Below are positions 55,871 through 64,000 of a stretch of DNA of 64,000 nt, piece after piece. Source of the DNA: Thelonectria olida (Eukaryota > Ascomycota > Sordariomycetes > Hypocreales > Nectriaceae); contig JAGPYM010000016.1 in NCBI GenBank assembly GCA_020736575.1, positions 744,001 to 808,000 on the forward strand. The letters are read 5' to 3'. Each line of letters opens with the position of its first letter. Positions within the stretch are counted from its first letter, which is position 1. The translations under genes and the position numbers were made by a program. The notes beneath the pieces were generated by a model. The model saw only the letters and a list, made by a program, of their open reading frames with translations. It was not told the origin of the DNA and made no database searches.

Positions 55871-56952
55871 CTATTTCGGTGGCTGCCTGTTGTCGTGCAT
55901 AATTCTGCACTGTGATTTGGTGAGCTTCCCATGCGAATAGGACCCAATTGGCGAACCTAGGAAGAGGATGTCAGTGAGGATGACCTGCTTAGTGACGGTG
56001 TCATACATTTGGATGCCCAACAACGTGACCATGACGCCTTCTGAGGCCCGACTCCAGTAGTCAAAGCGCACAAGGTAGTAAATCATAAGAATGAAACAAA
56101 TGGTCACACCTAGGGCGAGGATAAAAAGGATGCAGGCGCTGGCTCGCACATTGAGACAGGACCTGCTGTATGGTGCTCTCCGCCTGGCAAAGGTACAGAA
56201 AACGGAATTTATGAAGGAGGCAGTGGCCTGGCATTGTAGGTCAGTAAAGTACCTCAGTCAAGTGAGCTAGTAGCTAACTGAGTTCAAAAGGAGGAGAATG
56301 ACTTGGGGTTGTTCAGGAAATAGTAATCAGACGCAAAAAGCAAAAGGTCTGTCGGTGGAGAGGCTCGAACTCTCGACCTTTGGATGTCCCTGACGTTTAA
56401 TCAAGTCATGTTTCAATATGAGACCAACGCTCTAACCAACTGAGCCACACCGACTGATTCGATGATGTTCGGGCATCCTATTCCTAGCCAAGTCGCCCGT
56501 GGGGAGCTGCACACTTCCAACCACACACGCGGGGAACTGAAACATGAATAAGATGGACGTACAATGGGCAGACTCAACCAAAGCAACCACGTGCACAAGT
56601 CGCCGGCCTTTGCATCGACGGGACAAACCTGCTGCACGAGGCTCCACCAGAGGGCGAGGATGACGATAATGGTCGGGATGATGATGGATAGCGGATGTGC
56701 GATGGGGAGTAAGGCGAGCACCACGACGCTGCCACCTCGGGGGCGGCGACGGCGGCGACGAGGAGGATGACGACGGCGGCGACGAGGAGGATGACGACGG
56801 CGCGCGATCGGTAGTTGAATTTCCATGTTTTCCACCACGGGGTGGAAATACTGCTGTGGCGGCACCGATGGCGGCGGGAGAAGGGTAGAGTTGGTGCCGT
56901 CGTGAAGCCGGTCATCTTGGCCGTCGTTGTGTTGTCGAGATGGAGAAGGCAT
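55871..56952 (-). CDS. Possible small membrane protein with a tRNA in its intron
   Basis: Tentative model: exons 56563-56952 and 55871-56227, phase 0, 248 residues. The intron 56228-56562 (335 nt) begins GTACGT and ends CCAG, and both ends fit one frame. Predicted membrane segments are SVVVLALLPIAHPLSIIIPTIIVILALWW and, in exon 2, SACILFILALGVTICFILMIYYLV. The DAKAGDLCTWLLWLSLPI-ATASFINSVFCTFARR junction reads naturally across the splice. The problem is at about 56757-56810, where this frame encodes an implausible Arg/Pro-rich run while the adjacent frame encodes a hydrophobic run (AVVILLVAAVVILLVAAVAAP) after WKFNYRSR, which is more like a membrane protein. A frameshift in the repeat, or a sequencing error, is possible. 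Family unknown. Confidence 0.45.
56350..56454 (-). tRNA. tRNA-Met(CAU), elongator, with intron
   Basis: Minus strand, 105 bases including discriminator A. Acceptor GTCGGTG/CACCGAC pairs perfectly; D arm GCTCAGTTGGTTAGAGC; anticodon stem TTGGT/TCCAA with loop CTCATA...A giving CAT; T arm GAGAGTTCGAGCCTCTC. A 31-base intron (TTGAAACATGAC...) follows position 37. The T-T apposition at the inner end of the anticodon stem also occurs in yeast elongator tRNA-Met, so it is not a defect. A/T-rich runs at 56335-56345 provide a pol III terminator on the minus strand. The lack of an initiator-type stem pattern supports the elongator species. Confidence 0.92.
56757..56804. repeat. Two copies of a 24-base GC-rich repeat
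   Basis: Unit GACGAGGAGGATGACGACGG (first 20 bases of 24), repeated about twice. It keeps the reading frame and lies within the first exon of the possible membrane protein. Confidence 0.85.
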
Positions 56953-57903
56953 GGCTGCAGTTGACGTGGCCGAGTCGAAGATGCCGAACGAGAGTCAAGA
57001 GTTGGATACTGGCGGACATGCCACGAAGGATGTTGGATGAAGAGGAAAATAAGATTCAGCTGCCACAATGGAACGTCTCGATGTTTTGTACAGGTGCGTT
57101 ACGAGGCTCCCGCCGTCTCAGGTGATGAGCAAACATGACGGGGAATGCCAATCCAATGGAAACCAATGCCGGACTTTGCACGAATATGTGGCTTTTCTGG
57201 CGGGTTGGTGACGCGGCGACAAGTTGCGGCTGCAGCTACAGCGGCTGACGCCTGGAGCCGTCCCCTCCCTCGTTTTAGCAGCCCGTGGAGAGGTCCGGAG
57301 AGGGGCCGTGCCGGGACCCGGATGGTGATCGTGTGAGGTGCTTGGGGCTGGGTTGACATATAAATACTGTTAACCCAATGCCCTGGTTTCCTCTGACTCA
57401 CATATCAACAAGCCCATGCCGCCGAGCAATGTCTGACCACATATATCCGGCTCGTCGGTGTCCGTCCCCGGCGGCCGATGCCCCCACTGCCCGCAAACGA
57501 CCGGCCCCGCATCCGGCAAGGGGTTGCTCTGCTTGGAGATGGAGGCGGGGAAGTGGGAGCCTTTGTCCATTTGTTTTGTTCGTCCTGATGATGTCAGGGC
57601 CAGCGTCGGCATTGCACATAACCTTGGAGACGACCATTCGGAGAAAAACAGTTCCCAAAAAAAATACGCAACCAATCGACTTGAGACTAGCTGAACCAAT
57701 GGGCTGGTCACACACGACAACACAACGCATCCCTCGTGGCCTTTCTCCCCATCGGGCCTCAACTCAACTCAACTTTCCTTCTCTCCAAGGGACAATACGC
57801 CGATTGTTGCCCTTTGACATGTGTGCGAATCCGTGCTAACACTACGCCTATTCCCGTCTCCGAGTCTCGACATCTAACGTCTCTATCCACCTGGTCTACC
57901 TAC
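56953..57903. promoter_or_regulatory. Divergent intergenic region before the TPR gene
   Basis: 951 bases. TATAAA at about 57359-57364 lies 540 bases before the TPR ATG, far for a TATA box unless the leader is long; a 153-codon frame at 57378-57839 looks random in composition. The last 150 bases are CT-rich, a probable leader. Confidence 0.45.
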
Positions 57904-59610
57904 ATGGCACACCATCATGACAACGTCACTGCCGCCATCCCCGCTTCCGAGGACTACTACGACTTGGGCGCCTTTAGTCGCCACATCATGACCCCGAGCC
58001 GGGACGCCCAAATATGGTTCAACCGCGGGCTGATTTGGACCTATTCCTTCAACCACGGCGAGGCCGTTCGTTGCTTCGAGCAAGTCATCGCTCACGATGC
58101 CTTGTGCGCCATGGGTTATTGGGGGCTGGCCTTTGCGTCGGGGCCCAACTATAACAAGAAATGGACCGCCTTTGATGAGACGGAACTCAAGACCACCATA
58201 GCCACCTGCTACAACATGGCCGTCCAGGCAAAGCAGCATCAAGCTACCTCTTCGGCGGTCGAGAGGGCACTCGTCGGCGCTCTTCAGCACCGCTTCTCTT
58301 TTACTGCTACGCCATCCGACTTTGCGCCTTCAGTGCGGGCATTTGCAGATGCCATGAGACAGGTGTACCGCGAATTCGAGGACGACTTGGACGTCGTCGC
58401 TCTCGCCGCCGACGCCTTGATGAACACCAAGCCCTGGAACCTGTTTGAGAAAAAGACGAGGAAGCCGAATCCGAAGACGCCAGTGTTGGAGATCAAGGAC
58501 ATATTGGAACGCGCCTTGAAACGCCCCGAGGCTCGCCGCCACCCTGGCATCTTGCACATGTACATCCACCTCATGGAAATGTCAGAAACCCCCGAAGCCG
58601 CCTTTGATGCCGCCGACTGTCTCCGGGGCTTGGTTCCCGACTCCGGGCACATGTGTCACATGCCCAGTCACATCGACGTGCTCGTAGGCGACTACCGTCG
58701 AGCCATTGACGCCAACGAGAGAGCGACGCTTGCAGACGACAAGTTCTTTTCGCGGCATGGAGGATATAACTTTTACAGCTTTTACCGGCTGCACAACTAC
58801 CATTCCCTCATTTACGCCGCCATGCTCGCCGGCCGATCGCGGGTTGCTCTGGAAGCTGTTGACCGGATGGAGGCGACCATCACCGAGGATCTTCTTCTCG
58901 CGCACTGCCCGCCCATGGCGAACTGGATGGAGTACTTCATATCGGTGCGGGTGCACGTGTGGATCCGGTTTGGCATGTGGGAGGAGCTCAAGGAGCAGCC
59001 GTTGCCGCGGGACAGGGACCTCTACTGTGTGACTACCACCATGGTGTACTACGGGCGCGGAGTCGCGTATGCTGCGACGGGGCATGTGTGCGAGGCAGAT
59101 AAGCAAAGACATCTATTCAGAGAAGCTGCAAACCGTGTGCCTCGCTCGCGCTTGAACTTCCCCAACCGAATGGCCGACGTGCTCGCCGTCGGCACCGCCA
59201 TGTTAGACGGCGAGATCGAATACCGCAGAGGGAACTACGACGTGGCCTTTTCGCATCTTCGGCTCGCTATTGAACGCGACGACTCGCTGACCTACGCCGA
59301 GCCTTGGGGCTGGATGTTACCCGCGCGACACCCGTACGCGGCGTTGCTGCTGGAGCAGGGCCATGTCGAGGAGGCTGCGACGGCGTATGCGGAGGATCTT
59401 GGCCTCGAGGATGCTGTGGTGCGGACGCATCAGAACCCAAATAATGTTTGGGCGTTGCACGGATATCATGAGTGTCTTGTGCGGCTCGGACGCACCGCGG
59501 AGGCGAGGATCATTAAGAAGCAGCTTACCATTGCGCTGGCTGGCGCGGATGTGACGGTGAGCTCTTCGTGCTTCTGTAGGCTTAGGACGTGTTGCAGTAA
59601 TGGGAAATAG
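57904..59610 (+). CDS. TPR-repeat protein (conserved fungal)
   Basis: Single exon, 568 residues from the ATG at 57904 (MAHHHDNVTAA); the frame is open further upstream but lacks an ATG. Helix-turn-helix units such as AQIWFNRGLIWTYSFNHGEAVRCFEQVIAHDALCAMGYWGLAFA (residues 33-76), the segment around SETPEAAFDAADCLRGLVPDSGHMCHMPSHIDVLVGDYRRAIDANE, and NYDVAFSHLRLAIERDD...YAALLLEQGHVEEAATAYAEDLGL fit tetratricopeptide repeats, which serve as protein-binding scaffolds. It ends ADVTVSSSCFCRLRTCC, and a Cys-rich C-terminus of the type S-C-x-C-R recurs in this group of fungal TPR proteins as I know them. The conserved HMPSH motif lies mid-protein. No catalytic domain and no signal are visible. Function unknown. 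Confidence 0.85.
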   Translation: MAHHHDNVTAAIPASEDYYDLGAFSRHIMTPSRDAQIWFNRGLIWTYSFNHGEAVRCFEQVIAHDALCAMGYWGLAFASGPNYNKKWTAFDETELKTTIATCYNMAVQAKQHQATSSAVERALVGALQHRFSFTATPSDFAPSVRAFADAMRQVYREFEDDLDVVALAADALMNTKPWNLFEKKTRKPNPKTPVLEIKDILERALKRPEARRHPGILHMYIHLMEMSETPEAAFDAADCLRGLVPDSGHMCHMPSHIDVLVGDYRRAIDANERATLADDKFFSRHGGYNFYSFYRLHNYHSLIYAAMLAGRSRVALEAVDRMEATITEDLLLAHCPPMANWMEYFISVRVHVWIRFGMWEELKEQPLPRDRDLYCVTTTMVYYGRGVAYAATGHVCEADKQRHLFREAANRVPRSRLNFPNRMADVLAVGTAMLDGEIEYRRGNYDVAFSHLRLAIERDDSLTYAEPWGWMLPARHPYAALLLEQGHVEEAATAYAEDLGLEDAVVRTHQNPNNVWALHGYHECLVRLGRTAEARIIKKQLTIALAGADVTVSSSCFCRLRTCCSNGK

Positions 59611-62600
59611 CATGAAATGGGTTCGAGGTGATGTGAATATAACGATGCAGTTTGCACTTCCAGGCCGAAGCGGATGGTTACGCCCGTCCTTCTCATGCTC
59701 TGATTGTCCCGTTGTTCTTGATCTACTCATTGCCGTTCAGGGGCACGGAGAGGCGTGGATTATGTTGATAGAGGCAAGTGGACAAAAACATGACAATTGA
59801 ACGTGTCGTACGGACCTCACATCTGGGCCTCAATGTATCTAGATGGAAGAGTTGAACCCTTAATTGTTCTCTGATGCGAATATGTAGGGTAGTTTCGTTC
59901 TGTGCTTCCGCCCTGGACTACCCTACAGTTTCGAGAGCAAATCGAGGTTATATCGACTGGTAACTTTACAAGCTCTATTCCATAAAGCTCTATTTTCACG
60001 TTGGTGTCAACTGAGCGTGTTTTCCGACCAGACTTCGATTGCTTGGATAGCTTCTTTGACAGTTGAGACGTACACTTCTATAATTGTGCTTGGTGAGTAT
60101 TATTTCACTTCACCAAGACTACTGCTATTCAAATATCCGTCTTGTTCGATGTACTATTTATAAATAAAAGCGATTTATTTCGTACGTTCTTGTATTCAAA
60201 GTGTTGCCGGGGCAGACAACGGTTACGACGTTTCATACAACGATATACTGGTCGTGGGAATGACCTAACACACAACTCAATATGAGAGCCTCGCAGACGG
60301 ACGATTAGCATGAAATTAGTGTACAACATGTACGCCTAATGTGAAAATTCACACAGCTAGACACAGACCTTTCTCTTCAACAAGAAGCGCCAATACCCTG
60401 ACCGTAAATGTTAGAAGTAAATGATGGAAGAGCTAGTTACTCGATGATTACAAAGCCTCCAGGATAGTGAGAGCCGAATACCGACTGTATTCATGCGTAA
60501 AACGTGTCTTGTGACCACAATGAGGTGCATTAGACCAGGCAACAGGCAACCACTGATACGACAGGAGAAAACCTTCCCAGGCAATCTAGTTCCCGAATCA
60601 TCATTCCCATCCGCCGATACTTGGACTCGGCCCTAGGTACCCGAGCTTTCAGCGTCCGTCGATCGAAGAGAGTGGTAGTTGGTTACCTAATCGGGAAGTC
60701 AAAGAGCAATACATGTTCGGCAACTCCGTCAGATGCCCGTATCAGTCCAATAGTTTGACCGTTCATGGCTGACTTGGGAGTAGCACTGGCAATAACCAGG
60801 TAAGATGGCGGCTGAGTTACAACCGTTCGATGAAACGGGGTAACGGTGAGTAGCGGAACGTTCGCGAACTCAGTATGTCCGAAACCCAAACTCCTCAATG
60901 TGGGAACCATGTGGCTTACAGAGCGAGCATCGAGTTAGCTGAAGAGTCCCATGCACACTTCCCTTGCAGGTAGGGCTTGTGCATGCTGCGGCACGACTCG
61001 CCCCCTTCTGCAGGTTGTGTTGTCCAAGGAGAAGGGGTTCCGGTTCCCTGGGAGGGCACGAGGAACTCTCTCTCCACAAAGTGAGACAACCCGCCGGTCT
61101 GGATTGGTAATGAAGATGTTCGGGACCGAGGTTCGTTCTACCGGTACGCCCAGTCTGCGGCACAACGGAGTCCCGAGAGGAGGACGAGAACGAACAGATG
61201 CAGGCTCAGCTGCAGACGGACCACGCTGACGGGGTAAGAGGCAATATCGCCCAATATTGAGCCGTTCTAGTGCGCGAATTGAGCCAATTGCCTCTCAACG
61301 AGGCGTTGTCTCAAATTTACACCTGCATCCCCTTGCAGAATGAGCAGTTCATGAGATGTGATAACGTGGTGCTGCTGGAAACACCGAGAGTCCCGACTTC
61401 TCGTCACCAACGCAAGGGGGAACTAGACTGCGAGGAGGAGGGGCGTGCGAGATAGATCTCCGAGTTATCAGAGGCGATGTAGGTGTGCCCCAGCAATAGG
61501 CGTTGGGCATCTGTGGGAGGCTTGTGCCGCGGATCTGCAGCCTTCACCGTCTTGCTGGGCTAGAGACTGGGGCAAGGCATGACAACATGGCACACATGGT
61601 CCCCCGGGAGGCCGAGACGGAGCTCATGATGGAGTCTGAGGGGACACGATTGCCGTAGCAGGGCGGTCGGCGTCATGTTGCTCGCCTCATCGGGACGTTT
61701 TCCACAACCCGGACTTTGTAGGACATACGGAAGGCGTCGTCACGATGACCTGGCGAAGCAGTTGCGGTGGCCACTAGAGCTCTAGGCCTTGCACCAGCAG
61801 ACGGTTTATCGCAGGCGGACGAAGCCGAGACTTGAACCAATGTGAGACACTGGATATGGTATGGGTCGTTGGCTTGCTTGGCTAGGCCACGGTTTACACA
61901 GCAATAGATGTCATGCAGTCGCCGTCTAGCCGGTTGCCGTGTCTGAGCGGACGGGTTGCAAAACATGGTGCCACCGGCGCGTAGTAGATGTTTCTGGGCA
62001 CTGGCGAGGCGTTCGTTCTTGAGGTCCTGATTGACGGTTATCCGAACCCATCTCTCTTGCGTGGTGGTGGGTTCAGACTGAGGGGTGTGAAGGAAGGCTA
62101 GGTACGTGATGAGATGTGACGGGGGCGCTCAAGAAGAGGCGGAGGCCAGGGCGGACAGCTAACAAGTATTAGTTAGTGTGCTTCCGTGATAGGAGAGCAA
62201 GTGCATGAGGCTAGCACTTCCAGGCTAAGCGGTTCTTCTGTCAAGGGAGGAGGAGAGCGAGCGAGATGCCGAATAGAGTAGAGGGACGGCGGAGAGGGGA
62301 CAAGCTCGACGGCACAGTCACGGGAAGACAAACCAACGACGAAGGAGCGGGAATAACCAAGATGTCGAGTGGAGAGACGACGAGGGCACGGCAGAGTAGT
62401 GACAGTAGTTGGTCACAGTAGTGCACACATGTAGGTAAAGGCAGGGATGAAGGATGGAGAATGCGTAGAAATCAGAGACAAAAATTAGAAACGGAAAAGA
62501 GACAAGAGAAAACGAGCCAAAGAAACAAACGTGCAAATAATGCACGCAAAAAAAATAAGAAAAAGGAATCATGTCCCGTGAAGAGAATCCTTCTTGATTT

Positions 62601-64000
62601 AGACCGAGGCCCTTTCAACCACTGAAGATGCTCGGCCGGGATCTTGCTTCAGAACTCCAAGCGCCCACACGATAAGTTGAGGAAGTGGTGGGAGTGGAGC
62701 ATCGTCTCCAGAGGAAACGGCATGGTGATGGGCAAAATGGAATGGAAATTCGCTTGTTGGTGGCTGAGAATATGACGGATCTGTTTCCCCCCCCGTGGAT
62801 CTAGCTTGGTCCAGGGTCGTTGATGAGGGGATTTCGACGGGCTTTGAGGCCTCGGAGGATGTGAAAGAGGCTTTTGAAAGACTGGAGAGAGAGAGAGAAT
62901 GGCACCGTGATATGGGGAAACGCACGAATGGGGTTGGACATGATACCTGCAGTACGGGAGGGATGAGGGATGCGATGCAGGGATGCCGACAGGGCAATGA
63001 GGCTGCTGGCTGCAGAGACACCCAAGGCAGAACAAGACGAGACATTCCAGAATACCTTGTTTGCGCCCACTTTCTCACTGACAGGCTGTATGCGCAAAGT
63101 ATACCGGGTCATTGGGTTCCTGCTTGTTGCCCAACCGCCATACGATGCAGCAATGCGTATTACATGGCAGCAAGTGCGCTCATGGCTCATGGGGGGGGTG
63201 ATGAAACTAGGACTGCACCTGCAAGCCCTGTCCGGCAGTGCAGCTAGGCTAGGGCTTGAAAGGCGTTGACAGGGAGCAAGGGGGGCTGCAGAGTTGAGCG
63301 GGATTAGGGGAACCAGGGGGGGCGTCTGAATAGCGTCGAGGAATGTGGAGATTTGCGGACGGCCAGAACCCCCAAGAGTCAGGACGGATATGGATACATA
63401 CATGCACCAGCAAAGGGATCGACCGTATGTCTCGGGCACGGTGGCATGGCATCCGTCCATCCCCCGCAGGGGACTCGATGAGATCTTGGGACACGACCCG
63501 GGAAAATCCCCCTTTCTCACGAACCAACAGCACGGCCGGCGAGCCGAGAAAACAAAGCAGGTGTCAGCACCATGATGGATGTCTGGAGTCGACCGAGCCA
63601 ATGGGCAAGACAGTCGGGGCACCGCGGCTGACGGTACAGGACGCGGAAGAAGGGCCTGCAGCTTCGGTAACGACTAGATGGATAGAATGGATAAGGTATG
63701 GCCTGGGCATAATCTGACGTGTCTGCAGCTACTGACGAGACAAGAAGAGCCACGGCAAGTCGGTATGGTCATGTCTTGATTTACTCGTAACTCTACGCTT
63801 ACACCGTGGACTGATGCATCTACTGAGAATAGACAGAAGAGAAGGATGGGAGAGGTGTTTTAAACAGAACAGACAGGAAACAAACAAGAAAAAGAAAGCA
63901 AACGAGGCCCAGGCCAATGAGAATTAGCAGACACATGCTCGAAATACAATTCGCCTTTCCGAAAGAGCTGGTCCTTGTCCTGTCCCCTCAAAACCAAACA
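59611..64000. other. 4.4 kb interval without a supported gene
   Basis: To the right edge I find no exon chain, tRNA, rRNA or transposon remnant. Purine-rich DNA on the plus strand at about 62230-62580 and 63830-63910 reads as CT-rich on the minus strand, the composition of fungal promoters and leaders, so a minus-strand transcript may start here, yet no protein frame follows at lower coordinates. A 41-codon minus-strand frame begins near 62068. A long frame on the minus strand at 62801-63622 has random-looking composition. The region may belong to the promoter of a gene beyond the edge or make a non-coding RNA. Confidence 0.5.

Noticed and set aside
57378..57839. 153-codon plus-strand frame upstream of the TPR gene
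   Set aside because: No motif and random composition; it most likely lies in the leader or promoter.
62801..63622. 273-codon minus-strand frame near the right edge
   Set aside because: Composition is random-looking (Ser, Pro, Cys, Arg) with no domain, and splice or promoter signals do not support it.
1..64000. Transposons or repeat-induced point mutation
   Set aside because: No transposase, reverse transcriptase, terminal repeats or strongly AT-rich TpA-enriched blocks were seen.

Overview
This 64 kb window is nuclear DNA of a filamentous ascomycete, most likely a Sordariomycete. Its genes are interrupted by short 50-80 base introns with GTAAGT-like donors and CAG/TAG acceptors. Two Zn(II)2Cys6 regulators, fungal-specific families, tRNA genes with pol III T-tract terminators and CT-rich leaders agree with that. 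I see no bacterial, viral or transposon genes. Exon models were built by hand from splice signals and reading-frame closure; the summed coding length of every complete model is a multiple of three.

Region by region. 1-10.5 kb: copper amine oxidase (-, cut by the left edge), short-chain dehydrogenase (+), APC-family amine/amino-acid permease (-), PhyH-type Fe(II)/2-oxoglutarate dioxygenase (+) and a Zn(II)2Cys6 regulator (+), a plausible amine uptake and oxidation cluster. 11.4-21.6 kb: argininosuccinate synthase with 11 exons and a general-control box, a pyruvate-decarboxylase-like ThDP enzyme, a hexapeptide acetyltransferase, an HSL-type esterase, deoxyribose-phosphate aldolase, a BTB protein and a conserved hypothetical. 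22.3-29.5 kb: a 1394-residue secreted mucin-like protein with tandem PAN/Apple modules, a secreted DUF3237-like protein and an arrestin. 30-38 kb: tRNA-Leu(UAA), a homeodomain/C2H2 factor, an ammonia-lyase/M20 deacylase fusion and an F-box-like protein. 40-51 kb: secreted GH51 arabinofuranosidase, trehalose-phosphate phosphatase and a protoglobin. 53-60 kb: a second Zn(II)2Cys6 regulator, a possible membrane protein with an intron-containing tRNA-Met(CAU) inside its own intron, and a TPR protein. 59.6-64 kb, 46.4-50.2 kb and 37.8-40.2 kb hold no gene I can support.

The most interesting observations are the PLP ammonia-lyase/M20 hydrolase fusion at 33.5-35.9 kb, whose two halves resemble products of adjacent bacterial genes; the homeodomain protein that also carries a Zn(II)2Cys6-spaced cysteine cluster and C2H2 fingers; the recently expanded PAN/mucin protein; and the nested tRNA-Met gene. 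No function here has been tested; all product names are family-level calls from motifs.
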